Positions 45,130-54,788 of a stretch of 64,000 bases of DNA are shown here, piece after piece; the stretch's first letter is position 1; the number at the start of each line of letters is the position of its first letter. The DNA is from Chryseobacterium sp. MEBOG06. GTDB lineage: Bacteria > Bacteroidota > Bacteroidia > Flavobacteriales > Weeksellaceae. The stretch covers positions 372,001 through 436,000 of the forward strand of contig NZ_CP084580.1 in assembly GCF_021869765.1 (NCBI RefSeq). The letters run 5' to 3'. The notes beneath the pieces were generated by a model, which was not told the origin of the DNA, did no database searches, and saw only the letters and a program-made list of their open reading frames with translations. The position numbers and the translations under genes were made by a program.

Positions 45130-46728
45130 TTAATTGAGGTTGATTACTTTAGGTGAATAAGGTGTTAATAAATATCCTTTTGCCAATTCTATGAATTCAT
45201 TTTCCTGCTGCTGTGCCCATTCTTCAGAATATCCTTTTTCTTCAGCAATGATTCTTGCTACATTGTGAGCGCTGTCAATAGCTGCTCTTGCATCTAAAAA
45301 CAACAGACGTACTCTTCTTGCCAGAATGTCTTCAATGGTTTCTGCCATCTCACTTCTTAAAGCCCATACCACTTCTGCAACTGTGAAATCATGATCAGGG
45401 TGAATTTTTTGAGCATATCGCGGATTGCTGTTTTGTAAAGTTTTTATTTCAGGAATGTCAGACCCGTAAACATATAAATGATTGGATCTGTCTACTTGTT
45501 CGGGCTTTACATTTCCATGGATAGAAAGGTGTTCTGTTTTGGAAGATGTATTTCCAAGTCTGTGAACTTTCATTGCTTCGTCCACTGTATCTTCAGCCAT
45601 TTTACGGTAAGTCGTCCATTTACCGCCAATAATGGAAACTAATCCTGTTTCAGAAGTAATGACTTTGTGGCTTCTGGAAACTTCCTTCGTACTTTTACTT
45701 CCGTCTTTTGGAGCAGCAAGCGGGCGAAGTCCTGCAAAAACTGATTTTACATCCTCACGAGTCGGTTTTTTAGATAAATATTGTCTTGCTGTATTTAAAA
45801 CGAAATTGATCTCTTCTTCTAAAGCGCGCGGTTCGAAACTTTCATCCTTTAAAAGGGTATCCGTAGTTCCTACTAAAGCTCTGTCATGCCATGGAACAAC
45901 AAAAAGAACTCTTCCGTCTGACGTTTTTGGAATCATAATGGCGTCGTCACTTTTAAGGAACGATTTATCCAGTACTAAATGGATTCCCTGACTTGGAACA
46001 ACTAATTTACCATGTTTGGGATTATTCATATTGAGAATATCATTGGTAAATACCCCTGTTGCATTGATGACCACTTTAGCATGAATCTGATATTGTTGTT
46101 TCGAAAACTGGTCTTCTGCTACAACGCCAATCACTTTGTCGGAGCTATCTTTTAAAAGGTTGATCACTTTTACATAATTGACTGCACTTCCTCCTTTTTC
46201 AATGATCGTCTGGGTTAGATTGATCGCAAGTCTGGCGTCATCAAACTGTCCGTCCTGATAAACAACACCACTCATTAAATGGTTTTGTTCAATAGTAGGA
46301 AGTTTTTCAACGGTTTTTGATTTGCTGATGTATCTCGTTTTGCCCAAACTGAGTTTTCCGGCAAGGAAATCATAAACGGACAATCCTATTTTATAATAGA
46401 TCCCGCCCCACCAGGTATAATTAGGAATAATAAAAGATTGATTTTTTACGATATGCGCTGCATTTTTCGCCAGCAGTCCTCTTTCTTTAAGAGCTTCCTT
46501 TACCAATCCTACATCTCCCTGTGCTAAATATCTTACTCCACCATGTACCAATTTGGTACTTCTGCTGGATGTTGCTTTCGCAAAGTCATGAGATTCAAGC
46601 AATAAAGTTTTGAATCCTCTGCTTACTGCGTCTAGTGCCGAACCTAAACCACTGGCTCCTCCTCCTATGACAATAAAGTCCCATTCCTTTACATCGGTTA
46701 ATTTACTGAGTTCTTCGTTTCGTTTCAT
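45130..46728 (-). CDS. glpD: Glycerol-3-phosphate dehydrogenase/oxidase
   Basis: A 532-residue FAD flavoprotein that oxidises glycerol 3-phosphate to dihydroxyacetone phosphate at the inner membrane. The Rossmann start is [47 protein letters not shown]-type and [15 protein letters not shown] motifs follow. It is the first gene of the operon, 116 bp divergent from glpR. The region upstream contains repeated TTTCGTTT half-sites. Confidence 0.96.
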   Translation of the reverse strand: MKRNEELSKLTDVKEWDFIVIGGGASGLGSALDAVSRGFKTLLLESHDFAKATSSRSTKLVHGGVRYLAQGDVGLVKEALKERGLLAKNAAHIVKNQSFIIPNYTWWGGIYYKIGLSVYDFLAGKLSLGKTRYISKSKTVEKLPTIEQNHLMSGVVYQDGQFDDARLAINLTQTIIEKGGSAVNYVKVINLLKDSSDKVIGVVAEDQFSKQQYQIHAKVVINATGVFTNDILNMNNPKHGKLVVPSQGIHLVLDKSFLKSDDAIMIPKTSDGRVLFVVPWHDRALVGTTDTLLKDESFEPRALEEEINFVLNTARQYLSKKPTREDVKSVFAGLRPLAAPKDGSKSTKEVSRSHKVITSETGLVSIIGGKWTTYRKMAEDTVDEAMKVHRLGNTSSKTEHLSIHGNVKPEQVDRSNHLYVYGSDIPEIKTLQNSNPRYAQKIHPDHDFTVAEVVWALRSEMAETIEDILARRVRLLFLDARAAIDSAHNVARIIAEEKGYSEEWAQQQENEFIELAKGYLLTPYSPKVINLN

Positions 46729-46730
46729 AA

Positions 46731-46752
46731 ATGTTTCGTTTATGTTTCGTTT
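46731..46752. promoter_or_regulatory. Tandem GlpR-type operator repeats (11-bp direct repeat)
   Basis: ATGTTTCGTTT occurs twice head-to-tail (46731-46741 and 46742-46752), and TTCGTTTCGTTTC lies just beyond, in the first glpD codons. These resemble DeoR/GlpR half-sites (TTTCGTTT). They sit right downstream of the glpD -7 box, where a repressor would block transcription. Confidence 0.65.
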
Positions 46753-46753
46753 T

Positions 46754-46781
46754 CAAATATATAAATTAAAAATGAAAGCAA
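46754..46781 (-). promoter_or_regulatory. glpD operon promoter
   Basis: On the minus strand TTG (plus 46779-46781), a 17-bp spacer and TATATTTG (plus 46754-46761). The transcription start would fall inside the TTTCGTTT repeats. Confidence 0.6.
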
Positions 46782-46822
46782 AAAGAAAATAAATGAAATT
46801 TTAAGATCTAAAAAAAAAGAGG

Positions 46823-46840
46823 TAATTTTGAGGAAACGAA
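46823..46840 (+). promoter_or_regulatory. glpR promoter -7 box with operator half-site
   Basis: TAATTTTG (46823-46830) is followed directly by a GAAACGAA half-site, the reverse complement of TTCGTTTC. This suggests autoregulation by GlpR. No good -33 TTG was found. Confidence 0.45.
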
Positions 46841-46844
46841 TAAA

Positions 46845-47609
46845 ATGGAAAAGCTAATACCAAGGCATGATGAAATATTGAAAGAGCTTGATGAGAAGGG
46901 GCATGTGCTTGTTCAGGATCTGTGCGAAAAACTCAATGTTTCTTCAGTTACGATTCGAAAGGATTTGAACTATCTTGAAAGCTTAGGGCTTCTTTTTAGA
47001 AATCATGGCGGAGCAAGCAAGCAAGTACGTTATGCTTATGAAAAAAATGTGGTAGAGAAAGAAAATATAAATGTAGAGGCTAAGCAGGCTATTGCAAAAG
47101 CTGCTCTTCCGTTGATTCAGGAAAATGACTGTATTATACTGGCGTCCGGTACTACAATGCATTATCTTGCACGGATGCTGGTGAATTTTGGTCCGCTTAC
47201 CGTACTGACCTCTTCTCTGAGGGTTGCTATTGAACTTTGTAATAATCCTAACATTAATATTATACAGTTAGGCGGAGAAGTTAGAAAAAGCTCTACTTCG
47301 ATAGTAGGGTCCATTTCGGAAGGCATTATTAAGCAGTTTTCATGTAATAAACTCTTTCTGGGAGTAGATGGTATTGATCTTGAATTTGGAATCAGTACTT
47401 CTAACGCTGCAGAGGCACATCTTAATCAGGTGATGATTGATTGTGCAGATCAGACGGTGATCCTTGCTGATTCTTCCAAGCTTAATAAAAAAGGATTTGG
47501 TAAAATAGCAGGTCTTGATCAGATAGACTACCTGATTACAGATAATGGTATTTCTTTTGAGGATCAGGCTAAGCTGGAAGAAATTGGAGTTAATGTAATT
47601 GCAAAATAA
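46845..47609 (+). CDS. glpR: DeoR/GlpR family transcriptional regulator
   Basis: A 254-residue DeoR-family regulator. The N-terminal winged helix (residues 5-55: VLVQDLCEKLNVSSVTIRKD) is followed by the sugar-phosphate sensor domain (IILASGTTMHYLARML, LGGEVRKSSTSIVG, LFLGVDGID, ILADSSKLNKKGF). It is divergent from the glp operon and should repress it until glycerol 3-phosphate is bound. The repeated half-sites between the two genes support this. Confidence 0.9.
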   Translation: MEKLIPRHDEILKELDEKGHVLVQDLCEKLNVSSVTIRKDLNYLESLGLLFRNHGGASKQVRYAYEKNVVEKENINVEAKQAIAKAALPLIQENDCIILASGTTMHYLARMLVNFGPLTVLTSSLRVAIELCNNPNINIIQLGGEVRKSSTSIVGSISEGIIKQFSCNKLFLGVDGIDLEFGISTSNAAEAHLNQVMIDCADQTVILADSSKLNKKGFGKIAGLDQIDYLITDNGISFEDQAKLEEIGVNVIAK

Positions 47610-47722
47610 TACCCTCATCTTAATTTCTTTTTTAAAAACAAAATAAATGCTGGAGAAATGTGCTCTGAGTTTTTTCAAAATTATCTAATCAATTAAAAAT
47701 CAAAATATTTTACTTAAAATAT

Positions 47723-47752
47723 TTGTCAGTTATAAAATTATTCATAAATTTG
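47723..47752 (+). promoter_or_regulatory. Promoter of the S10-spc-alpha operon
   Basis: TTG (47723-47725), a 19-bp spacer and TAAATTTG (47745-47752) match the flavobacterial consensus, with the same spacing as the str promoter. Confidence 0.75.
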
Positions 47753-47858
47753 CACTCTCATTTTAGGAGCGTAGTATGCCTATATCAAAAGTAGAAATTA
47801 CTTCAGACTTCCGGAAAGTGGGAAAAAATAGAGGATAAATTTTATTATAATATAAACA
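47753..47858 (+). other. Leader of the ribosomal operon, with a possible 20-codon leader ORF
   Basis: About 100 nt separate the -7 box from rplC. The leader contains ATG (47776) to TAA (47838), reading MPISKVEITSDFRKVGKNRG, after an AGGAGCGTAGT stretch. It could be a leader peptide or part of an autoregulatory r-protein binding RNA. I see no known r-protein leader fold with confidence. Confidence 0.35.
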
Positions 47859-48482
47859 ATGTCAGGTATTATTGGTAAAAAAATCGGTATGACATCTTTG
47901 TTTAACGAAGAAGGGAAAAACATTCCTTGTACAGTTATTCAAGCAGGTCCATGCTCGATTTTACAGGTCAGAACCTTAGAAAAAGACGGTTATACAGCTG
48001 TTCAATTAGGTTTCGATGACAAGAGTGAGAAGAACGTTGGTAAAGCGTTAGCTGGCCATTTTAAAAAGGCTGGTTCTGCTCCTAAAGCTAAATTAGTAGA
48101 ATTCCATGATGGATTCTCAGATGCTAAAGTAGGAGAAGAAGTAAAAGTTGATCTATTCATCGAAGGTGAATATGTTGACGTAACAGGAACTTCAAAAGGT
48201 AAAGGCTTCCAGGGTGTTGTTAAAAGACACGGATTTGGAGGTGTAATGCAGGCAACTCATGGTCAGCACAACAGACTTAGAGCTCCAGGTTCTATCGGTG
48301 CTGGTTCAGACCCTTCAAGAGTATTCAAAGGGATGAGAATGGCTGGAAGAATGGGAGGTGAGCAGGTAACTGTTCAAAACCTTCAAGTGTTAAAAGTTGA
48401 TCAAGAACAAAATCTTTTAGTAGTAAAAGGTGCTGTTCCGGGAGCTAAAAATTCTTATGTAATTATCAGAAAATGGAACTAG
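47859..48482 (+). CDS. rplC: 50S ribosomal protein L3
   Basis: A 207-residue L3 that binds 23S rRNA near the peptidyl transferase centre. Motifs: [14 protein letters not shown] at the start, [34 protein letters not shown] (with the Gln that PrmB methylates in other bacteria). It overlaps rplD by 10 bp. Confidence 0.98.
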   Translation: MSGIIGKKIGMTSLFNEEGKNIPCTVIQAGPCSILQVRTLEKDGYTAVQLGFDDKSEKNVGKALAGHFKKAGSAPKAKLVEFHDGFSDAKVGEEVKVDLFIEGEYVDVTGTSKGKGFQGVVKRHGFGGVMQATHGQHNRLRAPGSIGAGSDPSRVFKGMRMAGRMGGEQVTVQNLQVLKVDQEQNLLVVKGAVPGAKNSYVIIRKWN

Positions 48483-49102
48483 TAGTATTAAATACATCAG
48501 GAAAGGAGACCGGAAGAAAAGTAACTCTAGACGAAACAGTATTCGGAATTGAGCCAAATCAGCACGCGGTTTACTTAGAAGTTAAACAGTATCTTGCTGC
48601 ACAAAGACAGGGTACTCATAAAGCAAAAGAAAGAAGCGAAATTACTGCTTCTACTAAAAAGCTTAAGAAGCAAAAAGGATCAGGATCTGCTAGATATGGT
48701 GATATCAAATCTCCAACTTTCAGAGGTGGAGGTAGAGTATTCGGACCAAAACCAAGAGACTACAGATTCAAATTGAACAAAGCTCTTAAGAGATTAGCTA
48801 AAAAATCTGTTTTATCTCAGAAAATGAGAGACAACAGCATTAAAGTTTTAGAAGATTTGAGCTTTGGTGCTCCTAAGACTAAAGATTTCATCAATGTATT
48901 AAACGCATTGGAACTTAGCGGTAAGAAATCTTTATTCGTTCTTCCTGAAGCTAACAAGAATGTGTATTTATCTTCAAGAAACTTACCTAAAACTAAAGTA
49001 ATGAACTTCAACGAGATCAGTTCTTACGATTTAGTAAATGCAGGTGAAATTATTTTCTTCGAAGGTGCAGTTGAAAAATTCCAGGAAAATTTAAAGAAAT
49101 AA
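48473..49102 (+). CDS. rplD: 50S ribosomal protein L4
   Basis: A 209-residue L4. The tentacle loop [27 protein letters not shown] lining the exit tunnel is complete. The start ATG overlaps the last codons of rplC, indicating translational coupling. L4 is the operon autoregulator in some bacteria; no such site is visible here. Confidence 0.97.
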   Translation: MELVVLNTSGKETGRKVTLDETVFGIEPNQHAVYLEVKQYLAAQRQGTHKAKERSEITASTKKLKKQKGSGSARYGDIKSPTFRGGGRVFGPKPRDYRFKLNKALKRLAKKSVLSQKMRDNSIKVLEDLSFGAPKTKDFINVLNALELSGKKSLFVLPEANKNVYLSSRNLPKTKVMNFNEISSYDLVNAGEIIFFEGAVEKFQENLKK

Positions 49103-49105
49103 GTC

Positions 49106-49396
49106 ATGTCTATTATTATTAAACCAGTTATTTCAGAAAAGGCTAATTACCTTACAGATTTAAGAGGTTCTTATTCTTTCTTAGTTGAACCTAAGGCGAA
49201 TAAAATCCAGATTAAAAAAGCTGTTGAAGCAGCTTACGGTGTAAAAGTAGCAGACGTTAACACAATGATTTATGCTCCGAAGGTTTCTTCAAAGTACACT
49301 AAAAAAGGTCTTCAAGTAGGAAAGACAAACAAATTGAAAAAGGCGGTAATCAAGCTTGTTGAAGGTGAAGTTATCGATATTTTTGCTGTAAATTAA
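49106..49396 (+). CDS. rplW: 50S ribosomal protein L23
   Basis: A 96-residue L23, the exit-tunnel rim protein where trigger factor and SRP bind. Signature: IIIKPVISEKANYL, YSFLVEPKANKIQIKKAVEAAYGVKV. Follows rplD after 3 bp. Confidence 0.97.
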   Translation: MSIIIKPVISEKANYLTDLRGSYSFLVEPKANKIQIKKAVEAAYGVKVADVNTMIYAPKVSSKYTKKGLQVGKTNKLKKAVIKLVEGEVIDIFAVN

Positions 49397-49418
49397 TTAT
49401 TAATTATAAATAATAGTA

Positions 49419-50240
49419 ATGTCTGTTAGAAAATTAAAACCTATCACCCCGGGACAGAGATTCAGAATTGTTAACAATTTTGAAGAAATTACTACCAACA
49501 AACCAGAGAAATCTCTAACAGTTGGTATTAGTAAGTCAGGTGGACGTAACCAAACTGGTAAAATGACCATGCGTTACACCGGAGGTGGACACAAAAAGAA
49601 ATACAGAATTATTGACTTCAAAAGAAACAAAGAAAACGTTGAAGCCACTGTAAAATCTGTAGAATACGATCCAAACAGAACTGCATTTATCGCTTTATTA
49701 GAGTATGCTGACGGAGAGAAGAGATATATCATCGCTCCAAACGGTATCAAAGTTGATCAGAAAGTGATTTCTGGAGAAAGCGTAGAACCAAATGTAGGGA
49801 ACGCAATGAAGTTGAAAAACATTCCATTAGGTACTGTTATTTCTTGTGTTGAAATGAAGCCTGGTCAAGGTGCTATTTTAGCAAGAAGTGCTGGTTCTTC
49901 AGCTCAATTGACTTCTAGAGATGGTAAATATGCAATCATCAAATTGCCTTCAGGAGAATCAAGAATGATCCTTACTGAATGTTATGCAATGATTGGATCT
50001 GTTTCCAACTCAGATCATCAGTTAACTGTATCAGGTAAGGCTGGTAGAAGCAGATGGTTAGGTAGAAGACCAAGAACTAGAGCGGTTGTAATGAACCCAG
50101 TAGATCACCCAATGGGAGGTGGTGAAGGACGTTCTTCAGGAGGTCACCCAAGATCTAGAAACGGTATGCCTGCTAAAGGTTACAAAACCAGAAAGAAAAA
50201 TAAAGCGTCTAACCGTCATATCATATCTAAACGTAAATAA
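49419..50240 (+). CDS. rplB: 50S ribosomal protein L2
   Basis: A 273-residue L2 required for peptidyl transfer. It has [16 protein letters not shown] at the start, the [21 protein letters not shown] basic stretch and the C-terminal [21 protein letters not shown] loop with the conserved His. Confidence 0.98.
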   Translation: MSVRKLKPITPGQRFRIVNNFEEITTNKPEKSLTVGISKSGGRNQTGKMTMRYTGGGHKKKYRIIDFKRNKENVEATVKSVEYDPNRTAFIALLEYADGEKRYIIAPNGIKVDQKVISGESVEPNVGNAMKLKNIPLGTVISCVEMKPGQGAILARSAGSSAQLTSRDGKYAIIKLPSGESRMILTECYAMIGSVSNSDHQLTVSGKAGRSRWLGRRPRTRAVVMNPVDHPMGGGEGRSSGGHPRSRNGMPAKGYKTRKKNKASNRHIISKRK

Positions 50241-50242
50241 TT

Positions 50243-50521
50243 ATGGCAAGATCACTTAAAAAAGGACCATTCATTCATCATACTTTAGATAAGAAGGTTC
50301 AGACAAACATAGAGTCTGGTAAGAAGACAGTTATTAAAACTTGGTCTAGAGCATCTATGATCTCTCCAGACTTCGTAGGACAAACTATTGCTGTACACAA
50401 CGGGAAATCATTTATCCCTGTATATGTTACAGAAAACATGGTTGGTCACAAGTTAGGCGAATTTTCTCCAACAAGATCTTTCAGAGGTCATGGTGGTAAT
50501 AAAAACAAAGGAAGTAGATAA
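50243..50521 (+). CDS. rpsS: 30S ribosomal protein S19
   Basis: A 92-residue S19 of the 30S head ([57 protein letters not shown]). 2-bp gaps on both sides. Confidence 0.98.
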   Translation: MARSLKKGPFIHHTLDKKVQTNIESGKKTVIKTWSRASMISPDFVGQTIAVHNGKSFIPVYVTENMVGHKLGEFSPTRSFRGHGGNKNKGSR

Positions 50522-50523
50522 TC

Positions 50524-50922
50524 ATGGGATCAAGAAAAAGAGAAAGTGCATTAGCACGTAAATTAACAAATCAAGATGTAGTAAAAGCATTACATAACGA
50601 TTGCCCGTCTTCTCCAAGAAAGATGAGATTAGTAGCTGATATCATCAGAGGGGTAGAAGTAGACAAAGCTTTATACATCCTTAAATATTCTAAAAAAGAC
50701 GCTTCTAACAAATTAGAGAAAGTCCTACTTTCAGCTATGGCCAACTGGCAAGCTAAAAACGAAGGCGCTGATATTGAAGAAGCTAATCTTATCGTTAAAG
50801 AAATTTTTGTAGATAGTGCAAGACAATTGAAGAGACTAAGACCAGCTCCACAAGGTAGAGGGTATAGAATCAGAAAAAGATCAAACCACATTACATTAAT
50901 CTTAGGTAATAAAGAAAATTAA
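50524..50922 (+). CDS. rplV: 50S ribosomal protein L22
   Basis: A 132-residue L22, whose beta-hairpin reaches the exit tunnel ([22 protein letters not shown]). The core reads [24 protein letters not shown]. Standard place between rpsS and rpsC. Confidence 0.97.
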   Translation: MGSRKRESALARKLTNQDVVKALHNDCPSSPRKMRLVADIIRGVEVDKALYILKYSKKDASNKLEKVLLSAMANWQAKNEGADIEEANLIVKEIFVDSARQLKRLRPAPQGRGYRIRKRSNHITLILGNKEN

Positions 50923-50929
50923 TCAAGGT

Positions 50930-51682
50930 ATGGGACAGAAGACAAATCCAATTGGTAATAGATTAGGTATCATCAGAGGATGGGATTCTAACTGGTTTGG
51001 TGGAAACGATTATGGAGACAGAATCGCTGAAGACTACAAAATCAGAAGATACCTTGAGGCTAGATTATCTAAAGGTGGTATTTCAAAAATTTATATTGAA
51101 AGAACACTAAAATTAGTAACAGTTACAATTACTACTGCTAGACCGGGACTTATCATCGGTAAAGGAGGTCAGGAAGTTGATAAATTGAAAGAAGAATTGA
51201 AGAAACTTACTGGTAAGGATATTCAAATCAACATCTTTGAAATCAAAAGACCTGAATTAGACGCTGTACTAGTTGCTGATAGTATTTCTAAGCAAATTGA
51301 AAACAGAATTTCTTACAGAAGAGCTGTTAAAATGGCAATGGCAAGTACTATGAGAATGGGTGCTGAAGGTATTAAAGTTCAGATCTCAGGAAGATTGAAC
51401 GGTGCTGAAATGGCAAGAAGCGAATCTTTCAAAGACGGAAGAATTCCATTGTCAACTTTCAGAGCTGATATCGATTATCACTGGGCTGAAGCTCACACTA
51501 CTTATGGTAGACTAGGTGTTAAAGTTTGGATTATGAAAGGTGAAGTTTATGGTAAAAGAGAACTTTCCCCACTAGTAGGACAACAGAAAAAAGGAGGTCA
51601 GTCAGGAGATAGAAACAGAGGAGGAGACAGAGACAACAGAAGACCTAGAAAAAATAATAACAATAATAACAATAATAATTAA
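50930..51682 (+). CDS. rpsC: 30S ribosomal protein S3 with poly-Asn tail
   Basis: A 250-residue S3 with KH domain ([19 protein letters not shown]) and C-terminal domain ([32 protein letters not shown]). The tail after residue 215 is low complexity, rich in Arg, Gly and Asp, and ends in [10 protein letters not shown] encoded by AAT/AAC repeats, which could vary in length by slippage. Confidence 0.97.
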   Translation: MGQKTNPIGNRLGIIRGWDSNWFGGNDYGDRIAEDYKIRRYLEARLSKGGISKIYIERTLKLVTVTITTARPGLIIGKGGQEVDKLKEELKKLTGKDIQINIFEIKRPELDAVLVADSISKQIENRISYRRAVKMAMASTMRMGAEGIKVQISGRLNGAEMARSESFKDGRIPLSTFRADIDYHWAEAHTTYGRLGVKVWIMKGEVYGKRELSPLVGQQKKGGQSGDRNRGGDRDNRRPRKNNNNNNNNN

Positions 51683-51741
51683 AAATTTTAGATTAGACAT
51701 TTTGAATTTTAAATTACCGTTACTTTTTTAAAATAAAAAAA

Positions 51742-51769
51742 ATCTAAAATCTAAAATCTAAAATCTAAA
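51742..51769 (+). repeat. Heptanucleotide tandem repeat ATCTAAA x4 between rpsC and rplP
   Basis: Four perfect copies of ATCTAAA. TTTTAGATTAGA about 60 bp upstream is partly complementary. The 98-bp gap is the longest in the S10 half of the operon. Confidence 0.85.
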
Positions 51770-51780
51770 ATTTAGAAATT

Positions 51781-52206
51781 ATGTTACAACCAAAAAGAAC
51801 CAAATTCCGTAGAGTTCATAAGATGAAGATGAAGGGGATTGCTCAAAGAGGTAATCAACTTGCTTACGGAACTTTCGGGATTAAAGCGACGGAAGGCGCT
51901 TGGATCACAGCTAGACAAATTGAAGCGGCTCGTATCGCGGCAACAAGATATATGAAGAGAGAAGGTCAGCTATGGATCAAAATATTCCCAGATAAGCCAA
52001 TTACAAAGAAACCAGCCGAAGTAAGGATGGGTAAAGGTAAGGGTGCTGTTGAATATTGGGTAGCTGTAGTAAAACCAGGTAAAATTATGTTCGAAGTTGG
52101 AGGTGTACCTTACGAAATCGCTAAGGAAGCTTTAAGACTTGCAGCACAAAAATTACCAGTAGTTACTAAATTCGTCGTTGCTAACGATTTTGTTAAACCT
52201 CTATAA
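51781..52206 (+). CDS. rplP: 50S ribosomal protein L16
   Basis: A 141-residue L16 near the A-site tRNA elbow ([56 protein letters not shown]). It follows the heptanucleotide repeat by 11 bp. Confidence 0.98.
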   Translation: MLQPKRTKFRRVHKMKMKGIAQRGNQLAYGTFGIKATEGAWITARQIEAARIAATRYMKREGQLWIKIFPDKPITKKPAEVRMGKGKGAVEYWVAVVKPGKIMFEVGGVPYEIAKEALRLAAQKLPVVTKFVVANDFVKPL

Positions 52207-52218
52207 TCTTTGAATACA

Positions 52219-52404
52219 ATGAAAAATGCTGATATTAAAAATTTAAGCGCGGGAGATATTCAAGCTCAATTAACTGAAGCAAAAGCTCAATATTCTAAAT
52301 TGAAATTAGCTCATGCAATCAGCCCAATTGAAAACCCGATTCAAATCAAAGATTTGAGAAGAACAATCGCAAGACTAAACACTGAGTTAACTAACAAACA
52401 ATAA
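52219..52404 (+). CDS. rpmC: 50S ribosomal protein L29
   Basis: A 61-residue L29 starting at ATG 52219 (MKNADIKNLSAGDIQAQL). The in-frame TTG at 52210 would add three residues and is less likely. The helical hairpin with KLKLAHAISPIENPIQIKDL is normal. Confidence 0.95.
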   Translation: MKNADIKNLSAGDIQAQLTEAKAQYSKLKLAHAISPIENPIQIKDLRRTIARLNTELTNKQ

Positions 52405-52416
52405 TTTCATTTTACA

Positions 52417-52671
52417 ATGGATAGAAATTTAAGAAAAGAAAGAATCGGAGTGGTTTCCAGCAATAAAATGGAAAAAACTATTGTTGTTAGTGAAACTACA
52501 AGAGTAAAGCACCCGATGTACGGTAAATTCGTTTTGAAGACGAAGAAATATACTGCACACGACGAGAACAACGAATGCACAGAAGGTGATACAGTTCTTA
52601 TCCAAGAAACTAGACCTATGAGCAAGAGCAAGAGATGGAGATTAGTAAGAATCATTGAAAAAGCTAAGTAA
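52417..52671 (+). CDS. rpsQ: 30S ribosomal protein S17
   Basis: An 84-residue S17 ([40 protein letters not shown]), a 16S rRNA primary binder. 2-bp gap to rplN. Confidence 0.97.
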   Translation: MDRNLRKERIGVVSSNKMEKTIVVSETTRVKHPMYGKFVLKTKKYTAHDENNECTEGDTVLIQETRPMSKSKRWRLVRIIEKAK

Positions 52672-52673
52672 TA

Positions 52674-53042
52674 ATGTTACAAACAGAATCAAGATTAAAA
52701 GTTGCTGATAACACAGGTGCTAAAGAAGTACTAGTTATCAGAGTTCTGGGAGGAACCAGAAGAAGATATGCTTCAGTTGGTGATAAAATCGTTGTTACTA
52801 TCAAGGATTCTACACCATCAGGAAATGCAAAAAAAGGTCAGGTATCTAAAGCTGTAGTAGTAAGAACTAAAAAAGCAGTAAGAAGAAAAGATGGTTCATA
52901 CATCAAATTCGACGATAATGCTTGTGTATTACTAAATGCAGCAGGAGAAATGAGAGGAACACGTGTTTTCGGACCGGTTGCTCGTGAGTTGAGAGACAAA
53001 GAATATATGAAAATCATTTCATTAGCTCCTGAAGTACTTTAA
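52674..53042 (+). CDS. rplN: 50S ribosomal protein L14
   Basis: A 122-residue L14 ([60 protein letters not shown]) at the subunit interface. Complete and typical. Confidence 0.98.
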   Translation: MLQTESRLKVADNTGAKEVLVIRVLGGTRRRYASVGDKIVVTIKDSTPSGNAKKGQVSKAVVVRTKKAVRRKDGSYIKFDDNACVLLNAAGEMRGTRVFGPVARELRDKEYMKIISLAPEVL

Positions 53043-53062
53043 TTTTTAAAATTTTTAAAGAA

Positions 53063-53389
53063 ATGTCAAAGTTAAAAATAAAAAGAGGAGATAACGTAAT
53101 CATTACTACTGGTAAGAAAGATATCAAAGGTAAAACTGGTGAAGTTATTGAAGTGATCAAGAAAGAAGGAAAAGACCCTAGAGTAATCGTTGCAGGACTT
53201 AATATCGTTAAAAAACACGTTAAGCCTTCAGCTGCAAATCCTCAAGGAGGAATTACAGAAAAGGAAGCTTCTATTCATATCTCAAACGTAGCTTTAGTTG
53301 GTAAAGACGGAAAAGCTATCAAAATCGGTTACAAAATCGAAGGAGATACGAAAGTAAGAATCAACAAAAAAACGGGTGAAACTTTATAA
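53063..53389 (+). CDS. rplX: 50S ribosomal protein L24
   Basis: A 108-residue L24 with the KOW motif (KIKRGDNVIITTGKKDIKGKTGEV) and VAGLNIVKKHVKP. An assembly initiator of the 50S subunit. Confidence 0.97.
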   Translation: MSKLKIKRGDNVIITTGKKDIKGKTGEVIEVIKKEGKDPRVIVAGLNIVKKHVKPSAANPQGGITEKEASIHISNVALVGKDGKAIKIGYKIEGDTKVRINKKTGETL

Positions 53390-53402
53390 TTTGAATTAAC
53401 AC

Positions 53403-53954
53403 ATGGAATTTATAGCAAGACCCAAAAAAGTATATAAAGAGCAAATTGTTCCTGCAATGATGGAAGAATTTGGGTACAAGTCAGTTATGCAGGTACCTAG
53501 ATTAGAAAAAATCGTTGTATCACAAGGTTTAGGTGACGCTACTGCTGATAAGAAAATTATCGATTATGCTGTAGAAGAACTTACAAACATCACAGGTCAG
53601 AAAGCAGTTGGTACAATCTCTAAGAAAGATGAGGCTGCATTCAAACTTAGAAAAGGAATGCCTGTAGGTGCGAAAGTAACTTTGAGAGCTCACAGAATGT
53701 ATGAGTTCTTAGACAGACTTACTTCTTCTGCTTTACCACGTATCAGAGACTTCTCTGGTATCAAAGCAGATGGTTTCGATGGTAGAGGTAACTACAACTT
53801 AGGTATTACTGAGCAAATTATCTTCCCTGAAATCGTAATCGACAAAGTGAAAAAAATCCAAGGGATGGACATTACTTTTGTTACTACTGCGAAGACAGAT
53901 AAAGAAGCTAAAGCATTATTAACTCACTTCGGTTTACCATTTAAAAAGAACTAA
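53403..53954 (+). CDS. rplE: 50S ribosomal protein L5
   Basis: A 183-residue L5, the 5S rRNA binder ([54 protein letters not shown]). 3-bp gap to rpsN. Confidence 0.98.
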   Translation: MEFIARPKKVYKEQIVPAMMEEFGYKSVMQVPRLEKIVVSQGLGDATADKKIIDYAVEELTNITGQKAVGTISKKDEAAFKLRKGMPVGAKVTLRAHRMYEFLDRLTSSALPRIRDFSGIKADGFDGRGNYNLGITEQIIFPEIVIDKVKKIQGMDITFVTTAKTDKEAKALLTHFGLPFKKN

Positions 53955-53957
53955 GAA

Positions 53958-54227
53958 ATGGCTAAAGAATCAATGAAAGCGCGTGAGCGCAAAAGAGAAG
54001 CACTAGTTGCTAAATACGCTGACAAAAGAAAAGCTTTAAAAGAAGCTGGTGATTATGAAGGACTTCAGAAATTACCTAAAAATGCTTCTCCTGTAAGATT
54101 ACACAACAGATGTAAACTGACAGGTAGACCAAGAGGATATATGAGAACGTTCGGACTTTCCAGAGTAACTTTCAGAGAAATGGCAAACAACGGTCTTATC
54201 CCAGGTGTAAGAAAAGCTAGTTGGTAA
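53958..54227 (+). CDS. rpsN: 30S ribosomal protein S14 (zinc-free type)
   Basis: An 89-residue S14 of the long form without CxxC zinc pairs ([18 protein letters not shown] start, [28 protein letters not shown] at the end). One Cys remains. A terminator-like hairpin follows before rpsH. Confidence 0.97.
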   Translation: MAKESMKARERKREALVAKYADKRKALKEAGDYEGLQKLPKNASPVRLHNRCKLTGRPRGYMRTFGLSRVTFREMANNGLIPGVRKASW

Positions 54228-54279
54228 TAATTACTAATTAAAATCGAGACAATTAAGTTGTCAAGATACTAAAGAATAT

Positions 54280-54319
54280 AAATATCAGACCGAAGTTTTC
54301 TGAAGTCTGATATTTTTCT
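54280..54319 (+). terminator. Terminator-like hairpin inside the spc operon
   Basis: AAATATCAGAC / GTCTGATATTT, an 11-bp perfect stem with a 14-nt loop and T-rich tail, lies in the 145-bp rpsN-rpsH gap. It may attenuate downstream expression. No clear promoter was found after it. Confidence 0.7.
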
Positions 54320-54372
54320 CTTCAAGTCTTTTCAATACTGATTGTCTTTAACCAATAATTTATAAAAGAAAA

Positions 54373-54771
54373 ATGGTAACAGATCCAATTTCAGATTTCC
54401 TAACAAGAGTAAGGAACGCACAAAGCGCAGGCCACAAAGTGGTGGAAATTCCTGCATCGAAAATCAAAAAGGAGATTACTAAGATCTTATTTGATCAAGG
54501 GTATATCTTAAACTTTAAGTTTGAAGATAGCGCTGTTCAAGGAGTGATCAAAATCGCTTTAAAGTACGATAAGCAAACTAACAAACCTGCTATCAAGTCT
54601 ATTCAAAGAGCTTCTAGACCAGGTTTGAGACAGTACAAAGGTTCTACTGAACTTCCAAGAGTACTAAACGGTTTGGGTATTTCTATCATCTCTACTTCTA
54701 AAGGAGTAATGACTGACAAGAAAGCTAGAGAAGAGAAAGTAGGCGGTGAAGTAATCTGCTATGTTTATTAA
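54373..54771 (+). CDS. rpsH: 30S ribosomal protein S8
   Basis: A 132-residue S8 (DPISDFLTRVRNAQSAGHKV, SRPGLRQYKGSTELPRVLNG, GGEVICYVY end). In E. coli S8 autoregulates the spc operon; here it is the first gene after the internal hairpin. Confidence 0.97.
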   Translation: MVTDPISDFLTRVRNAQSAGHKVVEIPASKIKKEITKILFDQGYILNFKFEDSAVQGVIKIALKYDKQTNKPAIKSIQRASRPGLRQYKGSTELPRVLNGLGISIISTSKGVMTDKKAREEKVGGEVICYVY

Positions 54772-54788
54772 TTTTTAATCAGAGGAAA

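Noticed and set aside
46717..46752. Short tandem repeats that could suggest a CRISPR or satellite
   Set aside because: Repeat units are 11 bp without spacers and fit operator half-sites. No CRISPR array was seen anywhere in the window.
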